From CAZABC01 sp964483405 (lineage in GTDB: Bacteria; Chloroflexota; Limnocylindria; Limnocylindrales; CSP1-4): a stretch of DNA of 64,000 nt. Below the pieces are notes generated by a model. That model saw nothing but the letters and a program-made list of their open reading frames with translations, was not told the origin of the DNA and made no database searches. The stretch covers positions 1 to 64,000 of the forward strand of contig CAZABC010000014.1 in assembly GCA_964483405.1 (NCBI GenBank), written 5' to 3'. This document shows, in pieces, positions 16,378-24,904 of the stretch (its first letter is position 1; each line of letters begins with the position of its first letter). Both the position numbers and the translations under genes were made by a program.

Positions 16378-17826
16378 ATGCGGATCCTCATCGTCGGCGC
16401 GAGCGGCTACATCGGCGGGCGCCTCGCCGGCATCCTCGCCGCGCGCGGCCACGACCTCGTCCTGACCAGCCGTGACGCTCGCCCGCTCGCGGCGCGCTTC
16501 CCCGGCGCCCGTGTCGTCGCCGCCGACCTCCTCGTGCCGGAGACGCTCCCGGCGGCGCTCGAGGGCGTCGAGGTCGCCTACTACCTCGCCCACTCCATGG
16601 GCGCCGGCGAACACGGGTTCGCCGAGCGCGACCGGACGGCGGCGCGCAACTTCGCGATCGCCGCGGCGCTGGCGGGCGTCGCCCGGATCGTCTACCTCGG
16701 CGGCCTCGGCGACGACGGCGCCGATCTCTCGCACCACCTCGCCAGTCGCCACGAGACCGGCGCCGAGCTCGCGGCCCACGGCGTCCCGGTGACGGAGTTC
16801 CGGGCGGCGGTCATCATCGGCTCCGGCAGCGCGTCGTTCGAGATCCTCCGCCACCTGACGGAGCGGCTGCCGGTCATGATCACGCCGCGCTGGGTCGAGA
16901 CCCGCTGCCAGCCGATCGGCATCCGCGACGTCCTCGACTACCTCGCCGGCGCGCTCGATCACCCCGAGGCGACCGGGATCGTCGAGATCGGCGGGCCGGA
17001 CGTCCTCTCGTACGGCGAGATGATGCGGACCTACGCCCGCATCCGCGGGCTCCGGCGACTGATGATCCCGGTCCCGGTCCTGACGCCGCGGCTCAGCTCC
17101 TACTGGGTCAGCCTCGTCTCACCGGTCCCCGCGGGCATCGCCCGACCGCTCATCGAGGGGCTCCGCAACGAGGTCGTGGTCCGTGACCCGGGGCCGGCGA
17201 CCGCGTTCGGGCTCAGACCGATCCGCTACGAGGAGGCGGTCCGCCGGGCGATCGAGCGGACCGACCGCCACGACGTCGAGTCGACCTGGTTCGACGCGCT
17301 CGCGACCCCCGACAGGGCGAGCCTCGGCTCGGTGACCTCGCACGAGGGGATGATCGTCGAGCGGCGCGGCCGGACCATCGCGGCGCCGCCCGAGCGGGTC
17401 TTCGCCGAGGTCGAGCGGCTCGGCGGTGACGCCGGCTGGCCGTCCGCGAACGTCCTGTGGCGGATCCGCGGGCTGATGGACCGCGCGGTCGGTGGGGTCG
17501 GGATGCGGCTCGGCCGTCGCGACCCCGATCGGCTCCGCGTCGGTGACGCGGTCGACTTCTGGCGGGTCGAGGAGGTCCGCCGCCCCGGGCTCCTCCGGCT
17601 GCGAGCCGAGATGAAGGTCCCCGGGCGGGCCTGGCTGCAGTACGAGGTGCTTCCCGTCGATGGCGGCCGGAGCCGGCTCGTCCAGACGGCCTTCTTCGAG
17701 CCGAAGGGGCTGCCGGGCCTGGCGTACTGGTACGCCCTCTACCCGATCCACGGGATCATCTTCCGCGAGAGCGTGCGGACGATCGGCGAGCGGGCCATGG
17801 CCGCCGAGCGATCCCCGGCGGACTGA
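16378..17826 (+). CDS. NAD(P)-dependent SDR protein with C-terminal DUF2867 domain
   Basis: 482 aa. The first half is an atypical SDR/NmrA-like Rossmann domain, with the glycine motif ILIVGASGYIGG at residues 3-14 and the strands YYLAHSMG and RIVYLGGLGD. The second half (about 320-475) resembles DUF2867, a START-like fold, seen in the FAEVERLGGDAGWPSANVLWRIRG and YEVLPVDGGRSRLVQTAFF regions. This two-domain arrangement is a known family of uncharacterised oxidoreductases in high-GC bacteria. A weak GGAG lies 13 nt upstream of the ATG. The gene ends 3 bp from the stop of the convergent KOW-like gene. Substrate is not known. Confidence 0.82.
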   Translation: MRILIVGASGYIGGRLAGILAARGHDLVLTSRDARPLAARFPGARVVAADLLVPETLPAALEGVEVAYYLAHSMGAGEHGFAERDRTAARNFAIAAALAGVARIVYLGGLGDDGADLSHHLASRHETGAELAAHGVPVTEFRAAVIIGSGSASFEILRHLTERLPVMITPRWVETRCQPIGIRDVLDYLAGALDHPEATGIVEIGGPDVLSYGEMMRTYARIRGLRRLMIPVPVLTPRLSSYWVSLVSPVPAGIARPLIEGLRNEVVVRDPGPATAFGLRPIRYEEAVRRAIERTDRHDVESTWFDALATPDRASLGSVTSHEGMIVERRGRTIAAPPERVFAEVERLGGDAGWPSANVLWRIRGLMDRAVGGVGMRLGRRDPDRLRVGDAVDFWRVEEVRRPGLLRLRAEMKVPGRAWLQYEVLPVDGGRSRLVQTAFFEPKGLPGLAYWYALYPIHGIIFRESVRTIGERAMAAERSPAD

Positions 17827-17829
17827 GGG

Positions 17830-18321
17830 TCAGGCCTTCGGCTTCGACGCCGGACGTCTGGCGGCCGGGGCGGCCGTCGGGGCGGGGACGACCGGCGGCG
17901 CAGCAGGCGGGTCCGGTACCGCGACGGGCTCCGGGGCGGTCGGCGCTGGAGCCGCGACCGGCGCTTCCGCTGTCGCCGGCACCTCCGCCCGAGGCTGCGC
18001 CGGTCCGTCGGCGGCGGGGGGACGGGCGCCCGGACCGACCGGCTCGAGGTCGACCGTCCGGACCTGCCGCGTCCGACCGGCCTCGGTCCGGACGAGCGCC
18101 GCGGGGATGACCCCGCCGACGAGCCGCTCGACGACGGCGACCTCACCGGCGTAGAGGCCGCCCCCGAGGATGGTCACCCGCGAGCCGACGACGATCCCCT
18201 GGCGGCCGAGGCCGGCGGTCGTGTCGATCGTGACCGACGACGGCGGGATGATCGGTCCCGGCGACGGCGGAGGCCCCTTCTTCGGGCGGGTCGGCCGGTA
18301 GACGACCTTCTTGCGGGCCAT
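17830..18321 (-). CDS. KOW-like small protein with Ala/Pro-rich tail
   Basis: 163 aa. A basic N-terminus (MARKKVVYRPTRPKKG) is followed by a small barrel-like segment (about 45-95), VVGSRVTILGGGLYAGEVAVVERLVGG then TRQVRTVDLEPV, resembling a KOW motif as found in ribosome- or RNA polymerase-bound proteins. The last 65 residues are almost pure Ala/Pro/Val and probably disordered. Its ATG begins directly after the TAG of the DEAD-box helicase gene (TAGATG), so it is co-translated with an RNA helicase; with its basic head this suggests an RNA- or ribosome-associated partner. That role is inferred; the KOW assignment is tentative. Confidence 0.65.
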   Translation of the reverse strand: MARKKVVYRPTRPKKGPPPSPGPIIPPSSVTIDTTAGLGRQGIVVGSRVTILGGGLYAGEVAVVERLVGGVIPAALVRTEAGRTRQVRTVDLEPVGPGARPPAADGPAQPRAEVPATAEAPVAAPAPTAPEPVAVPDPPAAPPVVPAPTAAPAARRPASKPKA

Positions 18322-19761
18322 CTACGAGGCCCGCCCCGAGCGGCCGCCCGACAGGCGCTCGCCGGGGAGCACGACGTACGGGTCATGGCCCGGTGCCCGG
18401 CGCGGGACCGGCCCGAGAGCCTGGGCGGCGCGAGCCGGTCGGCGTGCGTCGTACCGCGGGGCGGTCGGACGCGGGCCTCCCGGGCGCCCGGCCACCGGTC
18501 GCGGCGTGCCGGGGCGTGATGGGCCGCCGCGGTGCGCGCCCGGACGGGGCCCGCCCGGACGGGGACCGCCCGGTCGCGGATCGCCCGAGCGGAGCCGGAT
18601 CGGCTCGGCACGGATCGATCGATCGGGCTCGAAGCCCGCGACGACCTCGGACGGCAGGGGCCGGCCGAGGAGTCGCTCGATGTCGCGCAGCAGGCCGGCC
18701 TCGTCGACGCAGACGAGTGAGACCGCCTGCCCGCCGACACCGGCCCGGCCGGTCCGGCCGATCCGATGGACGTAGTCGGAGGCGACCGTCGGGAGCTCGT
18801 AGTTGACGACGTGCGGCAGGGCATCGATGTCGATGCCGCGGGCGGCGATGTCGGTGGCGACGAGGATCCCGACCCGACCCCGCTTGAACGCATCGAGCGC
18901 GCGGACGCGCTGCGACTGGCTCTTGTTGCCGTGGATCGCGGCGGCCGGGATGCCGTCCCGCTCGAGCTGCTCGGCAAGCCGGTCGGCGCCGTGCTTCGTC
19001 CGGGTGAAGACGAGCGCCTGGCCGATCCGGCCGGAGTGGACGAGCCGGGTCAGCAGCTCCCGCTTCCGGTGCCGGTCGACGGCGATGACCGCCTGGTCGA
19101 CGAGCTCGGCGGGCGTGTTCCGCGGCGCGACGTCGACGGTCGCGGGCTGGTCGAGCAGGCCGCCGGCGAGGTCCCGGATCTCGTCGGAGAACGTCGCCGA
19201 GAACAGCAGGTTCTGGCGCTTCGCGGGGAGCAGCGCGAGGATCCGGCGGATGTCGCGGATGAAGCCCATGTCGAGCATCCGATCGGCCTCGTCGAGGACG
19301 AGGATCTCGACCCGCGATAGGTCGATCGTCCGCTGGCCGACGTGGTCGAGGAGCCGCCCCGGGGTGGCGACGACGATCGCCGGACCGGCCCGGAGCACGC
19401 GGGCCTGCGGCTCGAAGCCGACGCCGCCGTAGATCGCGACCGAGCGGACCGGCCGACGGCGGCCGTAGGTACGGACGGCCTCCTCGACCTGGAGGGCGAG
19501 CTCCCGGGTCGGGGTGAGGACGAGGGTCCGGACGGGCGGGCGACCGGCGTGGGCGGCCGGACCCGCGGCGTGGAGCCGCTGAAGGATCGGAAGGACGAAC
19601 GCCGCCGTCTTGCCGGTGCCGGTCTGGGCGCCGGCGAGGACGTCGCGGCCCGCCAGGACGAGCGGGATCGCCTCGCGCTGGACGGGAGTGGGCTCGGTGT
19701 AGCCCTCGTCCGCGACGACGCGGACGAGCTCGGGCGTCAGCCCGAGGGAGTCGAAGGACAT
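18322..19761 (-). CDS. DEAD-box ATP-dependent RNA helicase (RhlE-like)
   Basis: 479 aa. Unwinds RNA in ribosome assembly or mRNA turnover. All core motifs are present: Q-motif region (GYTEPTPVQREAIP), motif I AQTGTGKT, Ia PTRELA, II DEAD in VLDEADRMLDMGF, III SAT, IV VFTRTK, V ATDIAARGID and VI HRIGRTGR. The C-terminal ~95 residues are a low-complexity basic tail with repeated GGPRP/RPG units, as in RhlE and DeaD where it binds RNA. The start ATG has AGGAG 8 nt upstream; longer in-frame extensions are not family-like. The KOW-like gene follows immediately after its stop. DEAD-box genes often have long cold-shock leaders; the spacing here permits a leader of about 65 nt. Confidence 0.93.
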   Translation of the reverse strand: MSFDSLGLTPELVRVVADEGYTEPTPVQREAIPLVLAGRDVLAGAQTGTGKTAAFVLPILQRLHAAGPAAHAGRPPVRTLVLTPTRELALQVEEAVRTYGRRRPVRSVAIYGGVGFEPQARVLRAGPAIVVATPGRLLDHVGQRTIDLSRVEILVLDEADRMLDMGFIRDIRRILALLPAKRQNLLFSATFSDEIRDLAGGLLDQPATVDVAPRNTPAELVDQAVIAVDRHRKRELLTRLVHSGRIGQALVFTRTKHGADRLAEQLERDGIPAAAIHGNKSQSQRVRALDAFKRGRVGILVATDIAARGIDIDALPHVVNYELPTVASDYVHRIGRTGRAGVGGQAVSLVCVDEAGLLRDIERLLGRPLPSEVVAGFEPDRSIRAEPIRLRSGDPRPGGPRPGGPRPGAHRGGPSRPGTPRPVAGRPGGPRPTAPRYDARRPARAAQALGPVPRRAPGHDPYVVLPGERLSGGRSGRAS

Positions 19762-20029
19762 GGAGAACGCTCCTGAGGGCCCTCCCGCGCTGTCGCGGGG
19801 CCCGGTCAGGGCGGTGGATGGATCGAGGTCGGACGGTATGGACCGCGGGCGCTGACCGGAGCGCCCATCGAGCACGAAGGAGCGGAGTGTACCCCATCGC
19901 GTCGTTCGGAGCCGACGGCGGGCCGGTCGGGCGCCGAGGTCCCGGCGGCGGCGCCGCACCGTCGAGCCGCTGGCGACGCCGCTCGTCGGGCGCGTACGCT
20001 GCACCCTCACTCGTCGTGGAGGGACAGCC
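19762..20029. promoter_or_regulatory. Divergent promoter region helicase / class II aldolase
   Basis: 268 bp. TACCGT on the minus strand (19833-19838) is a candidate -10 for the helicase. TACGCT on the plus strand (19995-20000) is a candidate -10 for the aldolase, whose leader would be about 23 nt ending in GGAGGG. No gene is evident. Confidence 0.4.
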
Positions 20030-20698
20030 ATGGACCATCGCCAGATCGACCAGGTGCTCGAGGCCGCGACCCGGGTCGTCGCAGGCGGGGCGATCGCCGC
20101 GAACGGGCACGGCAACGTCAGCGTCCGGGTCCCCGGCGCCGACGAGATGTACTACACCTCGGCGTCCTCGCTGCGCGGCCTCGGTCCCGAGGGGATCGCC
20201 CGGGTCGGTCTCGACGGGACGCTCCTCGAGGGCGAGCTGCCGCCGATCCAGGGGGCGGTCGTCGCGATGCACACGATGCTGTACGCCGACCATCCCGACG
20301 TCGGCTGCGTGATCCACACGCACTCGCCGTACGCGACCGCGTTCGCCGTGGCGAACCGGCCGATCGACTGCTGGATCGAGGCGCTCGCGATGTTCGGGCT
20401 CGCCGAGGGCGTCCCGCTCGCCGCGTACGGGCCACGCGGCTCGGCCGAGGCGATCGCCAACATCCGCGCCGCTGTGCGTCCCGGTGTGCCCGCGGTCCTC
20501 CTCGCCAACCACGGCGTGCTCGTGTTCCACCGGACGCCAGAGCTCGCGATCCTCGTCGGCGGCGTCGTCGAGGAGGCCGCCCAGGCCGCGATCCATGCCG
20601 GCGCGGTCGGCGGACCGGTGGCGATCCCGCCGGACCTGCGGGCGGCCGCGCTCCAGCGGGCGATGGCGTTCGACACGGCCGGGACGCGGACCGCCTGA
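20030..20698 (+). CDS. Class II aldolase/adducin family protein
   Basis: 222-aa zinc aldolase of the fuculose-phosphate aldolase/ribulose-5-phosphate epimerase (AraD-FucA) family, which cleaves or rearranges sugar phosphates. Zinc ligands are visible as HTHSPYA near residues 95-101 and in LLANHGVLVF near 160. The phosphate-binding GHGNVSVRVPG near 25-35 replaces the usual SGNxSxR. The ATG at 20030 follows GGAGGG with a 6-nt spacer. It is not in an obvious sugar operon. A 7-bp GC hairpin follows about 40 nt downstream. Substrate is uncertain. Confidence 0.88.
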   Translation: MDHRQIDQVLEAATRVVAGGAIAANGHGNVSVRVPGADEMYYTSASSLRGLGPEGIARVGLDGTLLEGELPPIQGAVVAMHTMLYADHPDVGCVIHTHSPYATAFAVANRPIDCWIEALAMFGLAEGVPLAAYGPRGSAEAIANIRAAVRPGVPAVLLANHGVLVFHRTPELAILVGGVVEEAAQAAIHAGAVGGPVAIPPDLRAAALQRAMAFDTAGTRTA

Positions 20699-20737
20699 GG
20701 CAGGCTCGGCGCCGGGACCCCCGACGCCGCGAGACCG

Positions 20738-20755
20738 CGCCGCGATCCCGCGGCG
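20738..20755 (+). terminator. GC hairpin downstream of the aldolase gene
   Basis: CGCCGCG (20738-20744) pairs with CGCGGCG (20749-20755) around an ATCC tetraloop, 40 nt after the aldolase stop and about 80 nt before the next -10 box. There is no U-tract, so termination strength is uncertain. Confidence 0.4.
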
Positions 20756-20836
20756 AGACCAACGCGCGGGTCGTGCGGCGGGGATCGTGGCGGCGCGGGC
20801 GCACCGGCGGTGCTCGCGTTGCGGGAGCCGCGGAGG

Positions 20837-20842
20837 TATCGT
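20837..20842 (+). promoter_or_regulatory. -10 box (TATCGT) of the cpaF-like gene
   Basis: TATCGT about 57 bp upstream of the ATG at 20900, giving a leader of roughly 50 nt that ends in GGGGAGG. Confidence 0.4.
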
Positions 20843-20899
20843 CTGTCGTGCGGACGTCGTCCGCTCGATCGGGTCGCAGGTCCGGGGAGGCAACACGTC

Positions 20900-22825
20900 A
20901 TGTCGCTGCGACGACGGGTGGAAGAGGCGCAGCGGATCGCCAGCGGCGGGGGCGCGGCCCCGCCCGCGCCGGGTGTTCCGGGCTCGCCGGGCGTGCCGCC
21001 CCCGCCGGCGACGCCGGCCGCCCCGATCGCGCCGCCCGCCCCGATCGCGCCGCCCTCCCTTGCGAGGCCCGCCTCGGCCCCCGCGACCGCGAGGCCCGGT
21101 GCGCTGGCCTCACCGCTCGCCGCCGGCCAGTCGGCGGCCCGGGCCGAGATGCTTCGCGAGATCCGGTTCCGGCTCCAGGACGAGCTGAGCAGCGCCTCGA
21201 CGGGGCTCCTCGGCGCCGACAAGGCCGACGTCCAGACCGGGATGGAGATGCTCGTCGACCGGATGGTCCGCGAGAACGACTTCGCGATCACCGGCGAGGA
21301 GCGCCGCCGGCTCGTCCAGGACCTCGTCGGCGAGATCGGCGGGCTCGGACCGCTCGAGCCGCTCCTGGCCGACGAGACGATCACCGAGGTGATGGTCAAC
21401 GGCCCCGACCAGATCTACATCGAGCGGAAGGGCAAGATCGAGCGCGTTCCCCGCTCGTTCCTCAACGACGAGCACGTCCTCCGGATCATCGACCGGATCG
21501 TCACCCCGCTCGGCCGGCGGATCGACCAGTCGAGCCCGCGGGTCGACGCTCGGCTGCCCGACGGCTCGCGGGTCAACGCGATCATCCCGCCGCTGTCGCT
21601 CGTCGGCCCGGTCATCACCATCCGGAAGTTCTCGACGACCCCGTACACCGTCGACGACCTGATCGGCTTCGGGACCGCGACCGCCGAGATGTTCGAGTTC
21701 CTGCGCGCCTGCGTCCTCGCCAAGCTCAACATCTTCGTCTCGGGCGGCACCGGCTCGGGCAAGACGACGACGCTCAACGTCATCTCCTCGTTCATCCCCG
21801 AGGAGGAGCGGATCATCACCATCGAGGACGCGGCGGAGCTCCAGCTCGACCAGGAGCACATCGTGACGCTCGAGGCGCGCCCGCCCAACCTCGAGGGCCT
21901 CGGCGAGATCACGATCCGCGACCTGCTCCGCAACTCGCTCCACATGCGGCCCGACCGGATCATCGTCGGCGAGTGTCGCTCCGGCGAGGCGCTCGACATG
22001 ATCCAGGCGATGACCGTCGGCCAGGAAGGCTCGCTCTCGACCGGCCACGCGAACAGCCCGGCCGACATGCTCCGCCGCCTCGAGACGATGGTCCTCATGG
22101 CCGGCGTCGAGCTGCCGCTCCGCTCGATCCGCGAGCAGATCGCCTCGGCGGTCGACCTCATCGTCCACACCGCCCGCCTCAAGGACGGCTCGCGCAAGAT
22201 CGTCAACATCACGGAGGTCTACGGGATCGAGGACGACGAGATCCTCCTCCAGGACATCTTCGAGTTCGTCCAGTCGGACTACCGCGACGGCAAGATCTAC
22301 GGCGACCTCAAGCCGACCGGCATCCGGCCGACGTTCATGCCGCGCTTCGCCCAGCGCGGCATCCCCCTCCCGGAGGGCGACTTCGGGATCCCGCCCGAGG
22401 ATCCCGAGCACCCGACCCCGCCGGGCAAGAGCCGCTGGATCACCGGCGAGGCGCCGCCCCCGCCCGAAGCGTCGCGACTCGTCGCCGGCCACGGGCGGGT
22501 CGCCCGGGCGGGCGGGATGCTCTACGTCAACTCGATCGGCCCGGTCGACCCCGAGACCGGCCGCGTTGTCAACGGCGGGGTCGTCGACCACACCCGCCAG
22601 TGCCTCCGGAACCTCAAGGACAAGCTCGAGGCGGAGGGCAGCTCGCTCGAGAAGATCGTCTGGGCGTCGTGGTCGCTACGCGACCCGGCCGAGTTCGAGT
22701 CGTTCAACGAGGAGTGGGTCCGCTGGTTCCCGGCCGACATGCCGGTCGGCCAGGGGACGCTCATGCCGGTGCTCCAGCGCCGGGCCGGCTTCAAGGTCTC
22801 GATCGGGGTGATCGCGGAGGCCTGA
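20900..22825 (+). CDS. CpaF/TadA-type secretion ATPase fused to a C-terminal RidA-fold domain
   Basis: 641 aa. Residues ~17-75 are an Ala/Pro-rich linker. Residues ~85-500 are a CpaF/TadA hexameric ATPase that powers Flp/Tad pili or type II secretion: Walker A GGTGSGKTT (282-290, Lys288), Walker B/Asp box RPDRIIVGECRSGEALDM, His box TGHANSPADMLRR and the upstream TITEVMVNGPDQIYIERKG. Residues ~532-641 then read as a complete RidA/YjgF domain: VARAGGMLYVNSIGPVDPET, TRQCLRNLKDKLEAEGSSLE and ending FKVSIGVIAEA. The RidA catalytic Arg (E. coli Arg105) aligns with Gly in this copy, so deaminase activity is unlikely. No stop or frame change separates the parts. No other Tad/Flp genes are in the window, so the machine it drives is missing. 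The ATG has GGGGAGG upstream. Confidence 0.88.
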   Translation: MSLRRRVEEAQRIASGGGAAPPAPGVPGSPGVPPPPATPAAPIAPPAPIAPPSLARPASAPATARPGALASPLAAGQSAARAEMLREIRFRLQDELSSASTGLLGADKADVQTGMEMLVDRMVRENDFAITGEERRRLVQDLVGEIGGLGPLEPLLADETITEVMVNGPDQIYIERKGKIERVPRSFLNDEHVLRIIDRIVTPLGRRIDQSSPRVDARLPDGSRVNAIIPPLSLVGPVITIRKFSTTPYTVDDLIGFGTATAEMFEFLRACVLAKLNIFVSGGTGSGKTTTLNVISSFIPEEERIITIEDAAELQLDQEHIVTLEARPPNLEGLGEITIRDLLRNSLHMRPDRIIVGECRSGEALDMIQAMTVGQEGSLSTGHANSPADMLRRLETMVLMAGVELPLRSIREQIASAVDLIVHTARLKDGSRKIVNITEVYGIEDDEILLQDIFEFVQSDYRDGKIYGDLKPTGIRPTFMPRFAQRGIPLPEGDFGIPPEDPEHPTPPGKSRWITGEAPPPPEASRLVAGHGRVARAGGMLYVNSIGPVDPETGRVVNGGVVDHTRQCLRNLKDKLEAEGSSLEKIVWASWSLRDPAEFESFNEEWVRWFPADMPVGQGTLMPVLQRRAGFKVSIGVIAEA

Positions 22826-22911
22826 CGACCCGCCGGACCCGGGCCGGACGGGGGCCGACGGTCGTCGCGCCGCGGGCGGAACGGCACTGCGGCCGTCGGG
22901 TCATCGCGGAA

Positions 22912-22917
22912 TACCGT
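22912..22917 (+). promoter_or_regulatory. -10 candidate (TACCGT) for the CoA-binding protein gene
   Basis: TACCGT lies 71 bp before the ATG at 22989 and 84 bp after the preceding stop. A leader with a GGAG ribosome site would follow. Confidence 0.3.
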
Positions 22918-22988
22918 CGGGCCGAGGCCCGACCGTGGTCCTCGCGCGGGCCCGATCCGCGCCGCCGCCACTCCCGGAGACTGCTCGC

Positions 22989-23465
22989 ATGCCCACCGCA
23001 CAGGCCGCCATCGACGACTTCCTCGCCCAGAAGCGCATCGCCGTCGCGGGCGTGTCGCGGAGCGGCGGGGCCCACAGCGGCAACGCCGTCTACCTCCGCC
23101 TCAGGGAGCGCGGCTACCAGGTCTTCGCCGTGAACCCCAACGCCGACACCGTCGAGGGTGACCCCTGCTACCACGACCTGAAGTCGATCCCCGGCGGTGT
23201 CGACGCGGTGGTCATCGCGACGGCGCCGGCGGTCGCCCCGTCCGTCGCCAAGGAGTGCGCCGAGCTCGGCATCACCCGGGTCTGGATGCACCGTTCGTTC
23301 GGCGGCGGGAGCGTCTCGAAGGAGGCCCACGAGCTCTGTCGGGCCAGCGGCATCGCCTCCATCGCCGGCGGCTGTCCGCTGATGTACGGGCCGACCTCGG
23401 ACGGTGGCCACCGGTTCATGAAGACGCTCCTGGGCCTCTTCGGGCAGCTGCCCAAGGAGACCTGA
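22989..23465 (+). CDS. CoA-binding domain protein (YccU/CoA_binding_2 type)
   Basis: 158-aa single Rossmann-fold protein of the CoA-binding family related to the N-terminal domain of succinyl-CoA synthetase alpha. Diagnostic segments are RIAVAGVSRSGG with the 3' part NAVYLRLRERGYQVFAVNPN (residues ~16-55), CYHDLKSIPGGVDAVVIATAP (~60-80) and WMHRSFGGGS (~100). The family is widespread and its exact role is unknown. The ATG follows a GGAG site. The next gene begins 38 bp downstream and may be co-transcribed. Confidence 0.88.
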   Translation: MPTAQAAIDDFLAQKRIAVAGVSRSGGAHSGNAVYLRLRERGYQVFAVNPNADTVEGDPCYHDLKSIPGGVDAVVIATAPAVAPSVAKECAELGITRVWMHRSFGGGSVSKEAHELCRASGIASIAGGCPLMYGPTSDGGHRFMKTLLGLFGQLPKET

Positions 23466-23503
23466 TCCCCGGCGCGCCGCGCGGACGCGCGGTCGGGCTC
23501 CCG

Positions 23504-24898
23504 ATGGCGGCAGGGCCGCGCGAGCGGTCGCAGGCCGACGTGCTCTCGGAGCGTTTCGGCCAGGTGCCGTGGCGCCGGGCGATGCGCGACGCGGTGCAGC
23601 AGCGGCTCGGGCGCGGCCCGACGGCGTTGCCCGACCGCCTCGAGGGCGCCGTCTACGGGCACCTCGCCGGTGGCGCGGCGGCGACGGCTGGCCAGCCGGC
23701 TCCGGAGGCAGCGTCCGGCCGGCCCCGCGACCCGATGCTCGCGCTGCTCGCGGCGCTGCTCGACCCTGCATCGGAGGCCGAGCGAGGATCGTCGGCCCTC
23801 CGGTCGCTGCCGCCCGTCACGGCCACCGCCGACGTCCTGGCCGTCCCGCTCGTCCTCTATCGCCGGGACGCAGCGGCGGTCGCCGACGTCGCGGCGCGGG
23901 TGGCCGGACCGGCCGATGGCGACGGCGGCGCCCGGGCCGGGACGGCGGCCGCCATGTACGCGCTGCTCGTCCGGCGCCTGCTCGCCGGCGAGCGGGGGCG
24001 ATCGGCCGTGCTCGGCCGGGCGACCCGCGAGCTGCGGACCCTCCTCGACGGGCGAGCTGTGCCCGACGCGACCGACCGAGCGGGGGTCGTCCTCTGGTCG
24101 GGCTGGGAGGCGTTCGCCGGCGCGAGCGACGTCGAGACGGCGATCGCCCGCGCCCGCACCGGGGCCGAGGGCCGTCCCGATCCCGAAGCTCGCGATCGAG
24201 TAGCCCTGGCCGGCGCGCTGGCCGGGCTCTACTGGGGCAGCGCGGGGACCGGGGCGGCTCGGCAGCGGGCGCTGCCCGACGCGTCCGCCGCGCGCCGGCT
24301 CGTGGACCGGCTCATCGAGACCGATGTCCCGGCCTGGGACGGCGAACCGTGGCGCACGTCGACCTCGGTCCCGCTCGAGGTCGACGCCGTCGACGTCTCG
24401 GGTCTCGAGGGCGGCGTCAGGGGCAGGCTCACCATCACCAGCCTCCCCGGGAAGCGCTACGTGGGCTACCACACGGGCGCGCATTGGCGGGACCCCGACA
24501 CCGACGCCGCCCGGCTCCACGAGCTCGGGGTCGACGTCCTGCTCCTGCTCGTCGAAGACCCCGAGCTCGTGCGGTGCAGGGTCACCGGCATCGGCGAGGT
24601 GCTCGCGGCCCACGAAGTCGAGCTCGTCCGGTTCCCGATCCGGGACCCGCTCGTCCCGCGCGACGGTCCGGCCTTCCACCGGACCCTCTCGATCCTGCTG
24701 GAGCGGCTGCGCACCGGGACCTCCGTCGCCATCGCCTGTCGGGGCGGCTTCGACCGCGCGGGGATGGCCACGGCCTGCCTCCTGCGCGAGGCCGGCCTCC
24801 CGGCCGCGGTGGCGATCGAGCGGGTCCAGCGGGCCCGGCCCGGGGCCCTGACGCTGCCCGACCAGCAGGCGTTCGTGGGGGCCTGGCCGCCGCGCTGA
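23504..24898 (+). CDS. Degenerate ADP-ribosylglycohydrolase-like domain fused to a CDKN3-like protein phosphatase
   Basis: 464 aa. Residues ~30-265 follow the helical pattern of ADP-ribosylglycohydrolases (PDRLEGAVYGHLAGGAAAT at the position of RxxGAllGlaxGDAlG, and ALAGALAGLYWGSAG at the position of the GalaGAyyG end). The acidic metal ligands (GDALG, DDT, GGDTD) are replaced, so catalysis there is unlikely. Residues ~305-464 form a cysteine phosphatase domain with the CX5R signature CRGGFDRAG and a general-acid candidate in the FPIRDPLVPRDG loop, closest in feel to cyclin-dependent kinase inhibitor 3/dual-specificity phosphatases. The start ATG at 23504 has a weak ribosome site. The stop lies 6 bp from the convergent nitroreductase stop. 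Role unknown. Confidence 0.72.
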   Translation: MAAGPRERSQADVLSERFGQVPWRRAMRDAVQQRLGRGPTALPDRLEGAVYGHLAGGAAATAGQPAPEAASGRPRDPMLALLAALLDPASEAERGSSALRSLPPVTATADVLAVPLVLYRRDAAAVADVAARVAGPADGDGGARAGTAAAMYALLVRRLLAGERGRSAVLGRATRELRTLLDGRAVPDATDRAGVVLWSGWEAFAGASDVETAIARARTGAEGRPDPEARDRVALAGALAGLYWGSAGTGAARQRALPDASAARRLVDRLIETDVPAWDGEPWRTSTSVPLEVDAVDVSGLEGGVRGRLTITSLPGKRYVGYHTGAHWRDPDTDAARLHELGVDVLLLLVEDPELVRCRVTGIGEVLAAHEVELVRFPIRDPLVPRDGPAFHRTLSILLERLRTGTSVAIACRGGFDRAGMATACLLREAGLPAAVAIERVQRARPGALTLPDQQAFVGAWPPR

Positions 24899-24904
24899 CG
24901 CGCC

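Noticed and set aside
19762..20029. Cold-shock RNA thermometer in the helicase leader
   Set aside because: The leader is short (about 65 nt) and no convincing structure or cold-box could be seen.
23477..23492. GC hairpin after the CoA-binding gene as a terminator
   Set aside because: It lies only 12 nt before the next start and has no U-tract; more likely chance in GC-rich DNA.
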